A stretch of 64,000 nt of DNA, from positions 303,841-367,840 of the forward strand of contig NZ_FNCC01000011.1 in the NCBI RefSeq assembly GCF_900100955.1, written 5' to 3'. The position numbers were made by a program, and so were the translations under genes. This stretch comes from Lentzea fradiae. Its GTDB lineage: Bacteria; Actinomycetota; Actinomycetes; Mycobacteriales; Pseudonocardiaceae. The notes beneath the pieces were generated by a model. That model had not been told where the DNA came from. It was given only the letters and a program-made list of their open reading frames with translations, and made no database searches. This document shows positions 16,575 to 24,998 of the stretch, piece by piece (position 1 is the first letter of the stretch; the number at the start of each line of letters is the position of its first letter).

Positions 16575-16805
16575 GTGCGCTGTCAGCTGACCGGCCGCGA
16601 GCCCGGCTTCGGCAACCGCGTCTCCCACTCGCACCGCAAGACGCGGCGCCGCTGGAACCCGAACGTCCAGCGGAAGCGGTACTGGGTGCCGTCGCTGAAC
16701 CGGTTCGTGACGCTCACCCTGTCCGCCAAGGCGATCAAGACGATCGACCGGATCGGCGTCGAGGCCGCCGTGGCACGGCTGCGCGCTCAGGGGGTGCAGG
16801 TCTGA
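16575..16805 (+). CDS. rpmB: Ribosomal protein bL28, cysteine-poor paralogue
   Basis: 76 residues: VRCQLTGREPGFGNRVSHSHRKT and so on, a clear bL28. The usual CxxC near the N terminus has become CQLT, leaving one Cys, so zinc binding is lost. GTG start with GGAGG 6 bases upstream. It overlaps rpmG by TGATG. It lies immediately downstream of the Zur-like dyad, so it is probably made only when zinc is low. Confidence 0.95.
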   Translation: MRCQLTGREPGFGNRVSHSHRKTRRRWNPNVQRKRYWVPSLNRFVTLTLSAKAIKTIDRIGVEAAVARLRAQGVQV

Positions 16806-16972
16806 TGGCCAGGGGCAACGACGTGCGGCCGATCATCAAGATGAGGTCGACGGCCGGCACCGGCTACACCTACGTGACCCGCAAGAACCGCCGCAACGAC
16901 CCGGACCGCCTGGTGCTGCGCAAGTACGACCCCGTCGCGCGCAGGCACGTCGACTTCAAGGAGGAGCGCTGA
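16805..16972 (+). CDS. rpmG: Ribosomal protein bL33, cysteine-free paralogue
   Basis: 55 residues (MARGNDVRPIIKMRSTAGTG...), a bL33 with no cysteine, so the zinc site is absent. Its ATG shares a base with the rpmB stop. The rpsN2 and rpsR2 genes that often complete such C-minus operons do not follow; the next gene is on the other strand. Confidence 0.95.
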   Translation: MARGNDVRPIIKMRSTAGTGYTYVTRKNRRNDPDRLVLRKYDPVARRHVDFKEER

Positions 16973-16978
16973 CGCCCG

Positions 16979-17323
16979 TCACGAAGGCAGGGCGGGCCGC
17001 TCCGTCGCGAACCCGGTGAAGCGGATCGCCGCGCCGGCCACGACCGCCAGCACGGCGAGCTGCGCCAGCAACGCGAGCACCCGGGTCGTGTGTCCGTCGA
17101 CCGTGAGGTCGCCGCGGACACCGACCAGGAAGGTCGCGTAGAGGCCCCAGCACTGCAAAGCGGCCAGGCCCGCCCCGACGATCGTGGTGCGCAGCGACAC
17201 CACGACGACGACCGCGGCGAGCAGGAGCAGGGACAGCACCGGCCAGGCGCCGGTGAACGTGGTCACGCCGACTCCGCACCCGAAACCCAGGGCGGCGCCG
17301 TGACCACCTCCCATTCTTCTCAT
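16979..17323 (-). CDS. Small membrane protein, unknown function
   Basis: 114 residues with three or four hydrophobic segments (WPVLSLLLLAAVVVVV, then GLAALQCWGLYATFLVGV, then LALLAQLAVLAVVAG). I recognise no family. The ATG at 17323 lies inside an 11-bp hairpin (17320-17347), so the Met at 17314 or a later GTG is also possible. It converges on rpmG with only 6 bp between stops. Confidence 0.6.
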   Translation of the reverse strand: MRRMGGGHGAALGFGCGVGVTTFTGAWPVLSLLLLAAVVVVVSLRTTIVGAGLAALQCWGLYATFLVGVRGDLTVDGHTTRVLALLAQLAVLAVVAGAAIRFTGFATERPALPS

Positions 17324-17406
17324 CCGGCCGGTCTAGCGGCCGGATGAGACCAGCGCCACCTCTCCGGCGCGAAGTTGGCGCTTTCGGGTGAGGCACGATC
17401 GGTCGA

Positions 17407-18033
17407 ATGAGCCTGTACGAGGTGGTGCACCGGCGCCGTGACACGCGTGCCGAGTTCACCGGTGAGGAAATCGCGCCCGACGTGCTGCGGCGGGTGCTCG
17501 AAGCGGCGCACGCGGCACCGAGCGTCGGCCTTTCCCAGCCGTGGGACTTCGTGCTGGTGCGCGACGAGTCGACCCGGCGCGCGTTCCGCGACCACGTGCA
17601 GGCCGAGCGCAGCGTGTTCGCCGCCCAGCTCGACGCCGATCGCGCGGAGGCGTTCTCCCGCATCAAGGTCGAGGGCGTCATGGAGTCGTCCCTCGGCGTC
17701 GTCGTCACCTACGACCCCGACCGCGGCTCGCCCGCGGTGCTCGGCAGGCACGCGATCGCGGACGCGGGCCTGTACTCGGTGTGCCTGGCCATCCAGAACC
17801 TGTGGCTCGCGGCGACGGAGGAGGGCCTGGGCGTCGGCTGGGTGAGCTTCTACCGGGAGGACGTGCTGCGCCGCCTGCTCGACATCCCCGCACGGCTCCG
17901 GCCGGTGGCGTGGCTGTGCGTCGGGCCGGTCCGCTCCCTGCCCGACACCCCCGATCTGGAACGGCACGGCTGGCGCAACCGGATGCCGCTCGACTCCGTT
18001 GTTCATTACGACGTGTTCGGCCGACGAAACTGA
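17407..18033 (+). CDS. bluB: BluB-like nitroreductase-fold flavoprotein (5,6-dimethylbenzimidazole synthase)
   Basis: 208 residues of the nitroreductase fold. BluB splits FMN with oxygen to make the lower ligand of vitamin B12. The family signatures SVGLSQPWDFVLVRD near residue 40, IKVEGVMESSLGVVVTYDP around 88-106 and RLRPVAWLCVGPV near the C terminus are all visible. The IKxEG stretch separates BluB from general nitroreductases. No cobalamin genes adjoin it. An inverted repeat 130 bp downstream may end its transcript. A broader nitroreductase role is possible. Confidence 0.82.
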   Translation: MSLYEVVHRRRDTRAEFTGEEIAPDVLRRVLEAAHAAPSVGLSQPWDFVLVRDESTRRAFRDHVQAERSVFAAQLDADRAEAFSRIKVEGVMESSLGVVVTYDPDRGSPAVLGRHAIADAGLYSVCLAIQNLWLAATEEGLGVGWVSFYREDVLRRLLDIPARLRPVAWLCVGPVRSLPDTPDLERHGWRNRMPLDSVVHYDVFGRRN

Positions 18034-18164
18034 AACAATTTGTAGGCGCAAGGAGTTTTTCGCGATGCGTTCCGCCGAGGCCGGTGTCCCCGCCCCCACC
18101 AGCCGGAACACCCGGTGTTTTCATCGCCGATGAATTGCGGAGACGACCGCGTGACGTACTTGAA

Positions 18165-18199
18165 AACGGTGTCAGGCGACAACCGGCGCCGACACCGTT
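18165..18199. repeat. 9-bp inverted repeat upstream of the GGDEF gene
   Basis: AACGGTGTC (18165-18173) and GACACCGTT (18191-18199) are perfect complements 17 bp apart, and the right arm runs into a TTGACA. It could be an operator for the following promoter or a terminator for bluB. Apart from this and the promoter candidate, the 335-bp gap holds nothing I recognise. Confidence 0.45.
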
Positions 18200-18225
18200 G
18201 ACAAGCAGCCGCGCTACGGAATGAT
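18198..18225 (+). promoter_or_regulatory. Possible promoter of the GGDEF gene
   Basis: TTGACA at 18198-18203 and AATGAT at 18220-18225 (4 of 6) with a 16-bp spacer, about 140 bp before the start codon at 18369. The -35 overlaps the right arm of an inverted repeat, which suggests repressor control. Confidence 0.35.
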
Positions 18226-18368
18226 CGTCGATCGAGCCCAGGCACTGCGCTCCCCGCCGCGCGGCCGAACCCGCCAGGTGACGTGCTGCACCACCACCGG
18301 CACGGGGAGCGACCACCCCGGTAGCCTGTGCAGGCCGCTCGGCGAGTCGGAACGGAGTCGATGAACGA

Positions 18369-19868
18369 GTGGAGCAGCGTGATCCGCTGGTAGCGGGCCA
18401 GGTGCCGCGGCTGGACCGGGAGGTCCGCGCGTTGCTCAACGCTGGCCGCCTGCCGGAGGCGAACAGTCTTCTCGACGAGGTGGTCACCAAGGTGTCCCCC
18501 GGCGCCGACCGCTGGGTCCGGTCGGCCGTGCTGGTCAACCGCGCTGTGCTGGCGTGGCGCCTCGGGCGCATCCCGCTCGCGCTGGAGCTGGCCGCGGAGG
18601 GCTGGACCGACCTCGACGCGGACCGGTCGGACAGCCCCGCCGTCGCGCAGACGATGGGCTCGCTCGGCTACCTGATGGAGGGCATCGGCAACCGCCGTGC
18701 CGCACTCGACATGCTGCGGATGTCCGTCCAGGTCGCGCGGCGGGCAGGCAACACCGACACGCTGGCGCACTGCCTGCAACGCCTCGGCGGCTCGCTGAAC
18801 TTCCGCGCCTGCGCCGGGCCTCCCGCTGCCGCACCGGCCGTCTTCGAGGAAGCGCTGGCCTACCTCGACGAAGGGCTCGGCGTCGTCAAGGACGAGTCGA
18901 TCCGGCGCGCGCTCATGGGCGCCTACGGGCGGTCGTTGGCCGGTGTGGGGCAGTTGGAGAAAGCCGAGGAAGTCGGCGAGGAGACCCTGCGGCTGTCCAA
19001 GGACAGCAACGACCTGTGGGGCATCTCGGTCGGCAACTGGGTTCTCGCCGTCGTGCACCGGGAACAGGGTCTTCTGGAGAAAGCGCGCACACTCGCGGCC
19101 CGTGCGGTGACGAACGCCGAACGCGTCAACGACACGTCACTGCTGCTGCGGTTCTCCACGGAGCTCGCGGACATCTGCCACTCGCTGGACGACTCGGTCG
19201 GCGAGGCGGTGGCGTTGCGGCGGTCGATGCAGGCGGCGCGCACGGCGACGGAGACGTTGCAGGAGGGCCTCGGCCAGGCGCTGGAGCAGCGCCGGGTGGC
19301 CGTGCAGGCGCAACGGCTCGCGGTGGCGGCGCAGGAGGCCGCGGCGCGCGACCCGTTGACGGGCCTCGCGAACCGGCTCGGGCTGGAACGCGCCGCCCAG
19401 GCGCTGCTGGAGTCGACGGCGGCGCGCGGCCGGGTGCCGTGGCTGGTGCTCGTCGACGTCGACTGGTTCAAGAACGTCAACGACGACGCCGGGCACGCGA
19501 CGGGCGACGCGGCGCTGCGCGAGATCGCCACGTTGCTGCGGCGCGAGTGCCGGGCGGACGACCTGGTGGCGCGCTGGGCGGGCGACGAGTTCGTCGTGCT
19601 GCTGGGTGACACCGGGCCGAACAGGGACGTGGGTCCGAACGTCGCCGAACGCATCCGCGCGGCCGTCGACGGGCACGACTGGGCGATGGTGCTGGGCTCG
19701 GTCCGCCGACCGACGGTGAGCATCGGGGTGGCGGCGGGACCGGCCAAGCTGGACCAGCTGTTCGCGGCCGCGGACATGGCGCTCTACCGCGCCAAGCGCC
19801 ACGGCCGCAACAGGGTCGAGGTCGAGCCGTCCGCGGACGAGCTCCCCGAGCGAGTGTCGGGGAGCTGA
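18369..19868 (+). CDS. TPR-like sensor with C-terminal GGDEF domain (diguanylate cyclase)
   Basis: 499 residues, cytoplasmic. The N-terminal 310 residues are alpha-helical TPR-like repeats (LGSLGYLMEGIGNRRAALDM, AYGRSLAGVGQLEKAEEVG, VLAVVHREQGLLEKARTLA). A coiled linker rich in Gln and Ala (about 290-330) leads to a GGDEF domain with DPLTGLANRLGLE, DVDWFKNVNDDAGHATGD and the active loop RWAGDEFVVLL at about 402-412, where AGDEF is a tolerated variant. It probably makes cyclic di-GMP in response to a signal bound by the helical repeats. GTG start at 18369; an ATG at 18361 is in a frame that closes at once. Confidence 0.88.
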   Translation: MEQRDPLVAGQVPRLDREVRALLNAGRLPEANSLLDEVVTKVSPGADRWVRSAVLVNRAVLAWRLGRIPLALELAAEGWTDLDADRSDSPAVAQTMGSLGYLMEGIGNRRAALDMLRMSVQVARRAGNTDTLAHCLQRLGGSLNFRACAGPPAAAPAVFEEALAYLDEGLGVVKDESIRRALMGAYGRSLAGVGQLEKAEEVGEETLRLSKDSNDLWGISVGNWVLAVVHREQGLLEKARTLAARAVTNAERVNDTSLLLRFSTELADICHSLDDSVGEAVALRRSMQAARTATETLQEGLGQALEQRRVAVQAQRLAVAAQEAAARDPLTGLANRLGLERAAQALLESTAARGRVPWLVLVDVDWFKNVNDDAGHATGDAALREIATLLRRECRADDLVARWAGDEFVVLLGDTGPNRDVGPNVAERIRAAVDGHDWAMVLGSVRRPTVSIGVAAGPAKLDQLFAAADMALYRAKRHGRNRVEVEPSADELPERVSGS

Positions 19869-19893
19869 GGGACGGCGTTCTCCCGGCGGACGG

Positions 19894-20541
19894 TCAGGCG
19901 ATCAGGCCGCCGCGGTAGGCCACCAGCGCGGCCTGCACGCGGTTGACCGCGCCGATCTTGCCCAGCACGGACGAGACGTAGCCCTTCACCGTCGCCTCCG
20001 ACAGGTGCAGGGTGCCGCCGATCTCCGCGTTGGACATGCCCTGGCCGATCAGCACGAGCACCTCGCGCTCGCGTTCGGACAGGCTCTGGAGGAGCCGGCG
20101 AGCCGGTTCCGCCATCCGTTCGCCGTCGGCGACGGCCGCGAGGACCCGTGCCGCGACTCCCGGGTCGAGAACAGCACCTCCGCGCGCGAGGTCGCGCACG
20201 GCCTTGACCAGCTGCTCCGGTTCGGTGTCCTTGAGCAGGAAGCCCGCGGCCCCGAGGCGCAGCGCTTCCGAGACGTACTCGTCGACGTCGAACGTGGTCA
20301 GGATGCAGACCCTGGGCGGGTCGGGCAGGGTCCGCAGTCTCCGCAGAGCGGCGAGCCCGTCCGAGGTGCGCATCCGGATGTCGAGCAGGACCACGTGAGG
20401 ACGGTGCTGGCGCGCCAGGTCGGCCACCAGGTGTCCGTCATCGCACTCGGCGACGACCTCGATGTCCCCGACGCTGCTCAGGATCATGCGAAGGCCCGAA
20501 CGGACGAGGTCTTCGTCGTCGGCCAGCAGAACCTTGATCAC
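19894..20541 (-). CDS. NarL/FixJ-family response regulator (orphan)
   Basis: 215 residues from a GTG at 20541 that has a near-perfect GGGAGG six bases upstream; an earlier start in frame lacks this. The receiver domain begins VIKVLLADDEDLVRSGLRMIL, the phospho-acceptor is in VVLLDIRMRTSDGL, and the Lys is in GFLLKDTEPEQL. The LuxR-type HTH is SLSEREREVLVLIGQGMSNAEIGG followed by TVKGYVSSVLGKI. No histidine kinase is adjacent on either side, so the partner must lie elsewhere. Convergent with the GGDEF gene. Confidence 0.92.
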   Translation of the reverse strand: MIKVLLADDEDLVRSGLRMILSSVGDIEVVAECDDGHLVADLARQHRPHVVLLDIRMRTSDGLAALRRLRTLPDPPRVCILTTFDVDEYVSEALRLGAAGFLLKDTEPEQLVKAVRDLARGGAVLDPGVAARVLAAVADGERMAEPARRLLQSLSEREREVLVLIGQGMSNAEIGGTLHLSEATVKGYVSSVLGKIGAVNRVQAALVAYRGGLIA

Positions 20542-20979
20542 GACGCCTCCCGCGTTGGCGTTCCGTGCTCCCACATGTTCGTGATCTTCGCGTACAACCG
20601 CCGAAGGTCACGTTAATTCTCAGTTATCTCATCATGTGGTAACGGATTTTCGAGATCGGCGGCGGCGTTCACAGTTACCGGAATTGGCCGATGACTTCGC
20701 TGCGTAGACATAGCACCGGTCGTTACGCCTGACTGACGGAACTCAGAGTGACCGAACACGGATATCCCAACCGGTGGAATGCCCTGCCGAAACACGGATG
20801 TACACCGGTAATCCGATTCAGAACTCACGCACCGTTCGTCGTTTCGATCCAGATGAATGACTGCACCGATACAGACGCATCGCGGCAATCCGGCAAACGC
20901 GAAGGTCTTTCGCAATAGCCGTCGCGGAAAGTAACGTGCGTCACAACAGCCTGCCCTGCACGGAGAGGAGCTTCGCACG
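20542..20979. other. 438-bp intergenic region of lower GC
   Basis: This divergent spacer between the regulator and the secreted acylase gene has visibly lower GC than its neighbours and many stops in all frames. Two near-copies of CCGAA(A)CACGGAT occur near 20752 and 20789. The last bases hold the GGAGAGGAG ribosome site of the acylase gene. It probably contains both promoters; I see no other gene. Confidence 0.5.
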
Positions 20980-23900
20980 ATGCGGAGAGCCAATCCGGTG
21001 ACGACCCTGCTGGCCACCGCCGCCGTCACCGCCTCGCTCGTGATCGTCCCGTCCGCCACCGTCCAGGCCGCGGAGCCGCGTGCGGCCTCGTTCGCGCCGG
21101 ACGACTACTGCCTGGGCCAGTGCGGCGACGTCGTGCCACCCGGCAACAACGGCAACGCGACACTCGCCGAGATCCTCGCCCACAAGGCGTTCGGCACCCG
21201 GCCCGCCCACTCGGCCGACCAGCTCGGCAAGTACGACGCCCTGGTCTCCGGCTACAGCGGCCTCACCAACGAGCAGCTGACGAACTTCTTCAACGACGCG
21301 TCGTTCGGCGTTCCGGCCGACCAGGTCGAGAGCACGGTCAAACCGCGCGCGGACGTCACGATCGTGCGGGACAAGAAGATCGGCATGCCACACATCACCG
21401 GCACCACCCGGTCCGGGACGATGTTCGGCGCCGGGTACGCCGCCGCGCAGGACCGCCTGTGGCTCATGGACCTGTTCCGCCACCTCGGCCGCGGCCAGCT
21501 GAGCGGCTTCGCGGGCGGCGCGCCGTCCAACCGGGCGCTGGAGCAGAGCTTCTACAACCAGATCGCGTACACCGAGGCCGACCTGCAGAAGCAGATCGAC
21601 ACCGCGGCCGCCCGAGGCGGTGAGCGGGGCCGTCAGGCGGTGGCCGACGTCGACGACTACATCGCCGGCATCAACTCCTACCTCACCCAGTCCGTGGCGG
21701 CGCGGAACTTCCCCGGCGAGTACGTGCTGACCGGGCACGCCGACGCGATCACCAACTGGAACGACATCCAGCCGTTCAAGGCGACCGACATGGTGGCCAT
21801 CGCGTCCGTCGTCGGCGGCCTGTTCGGCGCGGGCGGAGGCGGCGAGGTCCAGTCGGCGCTCGTGAAGCTGGCCGCGCAGAACAGGTACGGCGCCGCCGTC
21901 GGCGAGCAGGTGTGGCAGGCGTTCCGGGCGCAGAACGACCCCGAGGCCGTCCTGACCCTCCACGACGGACAGTCCTTCCCGTACGCGGCTTCTCCCGCGT
22001 CACCCCAGGGCGTGGCGATGCCCGACGCCGGCAGCATCACGCCGGAACGGATGGTCTACGACGAGGTCGGCGGCGCCGGGGCGTCCGTCGCGGTGCCTGC
22101 CGCCGCGGACGTGGCCCGTGCGCGCGGGATCTTCGAGGACGGCGTCCTGCCCGCCGACCTGCTGAACAAGAAGCACGGCATGTCCAACGCCCTCGCGGTC
22201 TCCGGCGCCCACACCGACTCCGGCAACCCGATCGCCGTGTGGGGCCCGCAGACCGGCTACTTCGCGCCGCAGCTGCTGATGCTGCAAGAGCTCAACGGCC
22301 CCGGCGTGCGTTCGCGCGGCGTCGCGTTCGCGGGCGTCTCCATGTACGTGCAGCTCGGCCGTGGCGTCGACTACTCGTGGAGCGCGACCTCGTCGGGCCA
22401 GGACATCGTCGACACCTACGCCGTCGAGCTGTGCAACCCGGACGGCTCCCCCGCGACGAAAGCCTCGTCGTCGTACGTCTTCCACGGCGCCTGCGTGCCG
22501 ATGGAACGCCTGGAGCGCAAGAACGCCTGGAAGCCGACCGTCGCCGACGGCACACCCGCCGGCTCGTACACGCTGGTGATGTGGCGGACCAAGTACGGCC
22601 TCGTGACGAGCCGTGCCACCGTCGGCGGCAAGGTCGTCGCATACACCTCGCTGCGGTCGACCTACCTGCACGAGGTCGACTCGATCATCGGGTTCCAGGA
22701 GCTCAACGACCCGGACGCGATCCGTTCCGCCGCGGACTTCCAGCGGGCGGCCAACAAGATCGGGTACGCGTTCAACTGGTTCTACGTCGACTCCCGCGAC
22801 ACCGCGTACTTCAACTCCGGCCTGAACCCGGTGCGCAAGTCCACTGTGGACCCGAACCTGCCGGTGTGGGCCCGCCCGGAGTTCGAGTGGGTCGACTGGA
22901 ACGGCGACGAGAACACCTCCGCCGTCATGCCGTTCGCCGCCCACCCGAACTCGGTCAACCAGGACTACTACATCTCGTGGAACAACAAGCAGGCGAAGGA
23001 CTTCACGTTCGGCGCCTTCGGCCACAGCTCCGTGCACCGCGGCGACCTGCTCGACAAACGGGTGCGCGCCCTGATCGCGTCCGGCCAGAAGGTCACCCGC
23101 GCGTCGCTGACCCGCGTCATGGCCGAGGCCGCCGTCGCCGACCTGCGCGCCGAACAGGTCCTGCCCGAGCTGCTGCGCGTCGTGGAGTCCGCCCCGGTCG
23201 ACCCCTCCCTCGCGCCGGCCGTGCAGAAGCTGAAGGACTGGCAGCGCTCCGGCTCGTTGCGAAAGGAAACCCCGAAGGGCAGCAAGACCTATGCCCACTC
23301 CGACGCGATTCGGATTCTCGATGCCTGGTGGCCCCTGCTCGTCGAGGCGCAGTTCAAAACATCACTGGGCAATGAGTTGTACACCGCCCTGGTGAACGCC
23401 CAGCAGGTCGACGAGGCACCGTCCGACACGCACGGCGCCGCGCCGCACAAGGGCTCGTCGTTCCAGTACGGCTGGTGGGGCTACGTGGACAAGGACCTGC
23501 GCCGCGTCCTCGGCGACCCCGTGCAGGGCGCGTTCCCGCACACCTACTGCGGCGACGGCACCCTGACGGGTTGCCGCACGGCCCTCGTGACCTCCCTGCA
23601 GGCCGCGGCGGCCAAGCCCGCGAACCAGGTCTACCCAGGTGACGCGGACTGCGCGGCAGGCGACCAGTGGTGCGCCGACACGATCATCCACCGCGCGATG
23701 GGCGGCATCGCCCACGACAAGATCCACTGGCAGAACCGCCCGACCTACCAGCAGGTCGTGCAGTTCCCGTCCCACCGCGGCCAGAACATCACCAACCTGG
23801 CCCGGTCACGCACCGCCACCGCGTCGTCCCACGAGACGGGCTGGAACAACCTTCCTCCGTCCCACGCGGTCGACGGAAACCCCTCCACCCGCTGGGCGAG

Positions 23901-24183
23901 CGATTGGAGCGACAACCAATGGATCCAGGTCGATCTCGGCGCCGTGCAACAGATCGGTCGCGCTGTGTTGCGATGGGAGTCGGCCCACGGAAGCGGTTAC
24001 CGCATCGAACTTTCCAATGACGGAACGAGCTGGCGCAACGTTTTCATGACAACCGTTGGCGATGGCGGCGACGATGTCGTAGCGTTCACGCCACAGGACG
24101 CGAGATACCTCCGGATGACCGGCATCCACCGGGCCACCCGCTACGGGTACTCCCTGTACGAGCTTGAGGTCTACAGCTTGTAG
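20980..24183 (+). CDS. Secreted penicillin-acylase-family amidase with C-terminal F5/8 discoidin domain
   Basis: 1067 residues. A Sec signal peptide (about 1-30, ending VQAAEP) is followed by an Ntn-hydrolase precursor of the penicillin amidase/AHL acylase family: alpha part with GMPHITGTTRSGTMFGAGYAAAQDRLWLMD, then the predicted nucleophile S402 in KHGMSNALAVSG, where autocatalytic cleavage would expose the serine. Asn and Arg contacts follow in the beta part. Residues about 935-1067 form an F5/8 type C (discoidin) domain (ASSHETGWNNLPPSHAVDG, STRWASDWSDNQWIQVDLG), usually a carbohydrate or surface binding module. Substrate could be a beta-lactam, acyl-homoserine lactone or lipopeptide; the sequence does not decide. 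GGAGAGGAG precedes the ATG. Confidence 0.9.
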   Translation: MRRANPVTTLLATAAVTASLVIVPSATVQAAEPRAASFAPDDYCLGQCGDVVPPGNNGNATLAEILAHKAFGTRPAHSADQLGKYDALVSGYSGLTNEQLTNFFNDASFGVPADQVESTVKPRADVTIVRDKKIGMPHITGTTRSGTMFGAGYAAAQDRLWLMDLFRHLGRGQLSGFAGGAPSNRALEQSFYNQIAYTEADLQKQIDTAAARGGERGRQAVADVDDYIAGINSYLTQSVAARNFPGEYVLTGHADAITNWNDIQPFKATDMVAIASVVGGLFGAGGGGEVQSALVKLAAQNRYGAAVGEQVWQAFRAQNDPEAVLTLHDGQSFPYAASPASPQGVAMPDAGSITPERMVYDEVGGAGASVAVPAAADVARARGIFEDGVLPADLLNKKHGMSNALAVSGAHTDSGNPIAVWGPQTGYFAPQLLMLQELNGPGVRSRGVAFAGVSMYVQLGRGVDYSWSATSSGQDIVDTYAVELCNPDGSPATKASSSYVFHGACVPMERLERKNAWKPTVADGTPAGSYTLVMWRTKYGLVTSRATVGGKVVAYTSLRSTYLHEVDSIIGFQELNDPDAIRSAADFQRAANKIGYAFNWFYVDSRDTAYFNSGLNPVRKSTVDPNLPVWARPEFEWVDWNGDENTSAVMPFAAHPNSVNQDYYISWNNKQAKDFTFGAFGHSSVHRGDLLDKRVRALIASGQKVTRASLTRVMAEAAVADLRAEQVLPELLRVVESAPVDPSLAPAVQKLKDWQRSGSLRKETPKGSKTYAHSDAIRILDAWWPLLVEAQFKTSLGNELYTALVNAQQVDEAPSDTHGAAPHKGSSFQYGWWGYVDKDLRRVLGDPVQGAFPHTYCGDGTLTGCRTALVTSLQAAAAKPANQVYPGDADCAAGDQWCADTIIHRAMGGIAHDKIHWQNRPTYQQVVQFPSHRGQNITNLARSRTATASSHETGWNNLPPSHAVDGNPSTRWASDWSDNQWIQVDLGAVQQIGRAVLRWESAHGSGYRIELSNDGTSWRNVFMTTVGDGGDDVVAFTPQDARYLRMTGIHRATRYGYSLYELEVYSL

Positions 24184-24194
24184 ACCTTCGAGAT

Positions 24195-24238
24195 GAGGAC
24201 GCCGATCCACCCCCAGGGGTCGGCGTCCTCTACTTTTT
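24195..24238 (+). terminator. Rho-independent terminator after the acylase gene
   Basis: An 11-bp perfect stem (24195-24205 with 24220-24230) is followed by TACTTTTTCC. It lies between convergent genes. Confidence 0.85.
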
Positions 24239-24250
24239 CCGGGGTGTTCG

Positions 24251-24988
24251 TCAGACCCGGAAGAGGTAGTTCCTGACCTCGTCCCCGATCCTGCGCGTGG
24301 GCACCCATTCCCCACCACGCCAGGTGCTCATCCGGTACCCGCGTTCGGCGAGGAACTCCGCGACGTCCTTCGCCTGATACCCGAACCGCTCGACGTGCCG
24401 TTCCTCGATCTCCAGCAGGAACGCGGGCCGGAACCGCTCGATGGTCTCCTTGGCCCCCTCCAGGACCCGCAGCTCGGCCCCCTCGACGTCCGCCTTGACG
24501 AAGTCGAGCCGCTCGATCCCGTTCTCCCGCACGAAGTGGTCCATCGTGTCCGTCCGGACCACCACGTCCAGGTGCTGGTCGAACTCCTCGTTGGACCCCA
24601 GCCCGTCCGCCCCCACCGTGAGGAACGACCGCCCGGTGACAGGACTCCCGTGCCGCACCGGCACGCTCATGACCTCCCGCCCCGACTCCCCGGTCCCCAG
24701 CGCCACCGAGTGCCGGCGGATGTTGCGCCCCTCCCGGGGCCGCAACACGTAGGACAGCGCCGGATGCGCGAACACCAGCGGCTCGATGCTGTGCACCGTC
24801 CCGTGTGGACCTACCAACCGGGACAGGGTGACCGTGTAGAGCCCCAGCGCGGCCCCCACGTCGACACAGACGTCCCCCGGCCTGACGACCTTCCCGAGCC
24901 CGAGGAGCTCCGCCTCGGCATAAGGGGTGAGCCGGGCGAGCGCCCTCAACCCGGCAACCACCGCGGCACTGCGTAGTTCGGTCAGCAC
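24251..24988 (-). CDS. FkbM-family SAM-dependent methyltransferase
   Basis: 245 residues starting at a GTG. The SAM-binding motif is VCVDVGAALGLYTVTLSRLVG (about 35-55), followed by HSIEPLVFAHPALSYVL. The FkbM signature RLDFVKADVEGAELRVLEGA lies in the second half. Members methylate hydroxyls of sugars or polyketides. No glycan or polyketide genes adjoin it, so the substrate is unknown. It is convergent with the acylase gene across the terminator. Confidence 0.85.
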   Translation of the reverse strand: MLTELRSAAVVAGLRALARLTPYAEAELLGLGKVVRPGDVCVDVGAALGLYTVTLSRLVGPHGTVHSIEPLVFAHPALSYVLRPREGRNIRRHSVALGTGESGREVMSVPVRHGSPVTGRSFLTVGADGLGSNEEFDQHLDVVVRTDTMDHFVRENGIERLDFVKADVEGAELRVLEGAKETIERFRPAFLLEIEERHVERFGYQAKDVAEFLAERGYRMSTWRGGEWVPTRRIGDEVRNYLFRV

Positions 24989-24998
24989 CCGGTCCAGC

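Noticed and set aside
16979..17323. Part of the C-minus ribosomal operon (for example rpsN or rpsR)
   Set aside because: The gene is on the opposite strand and encodes hydrophobic helices, not a ribosomal protein.
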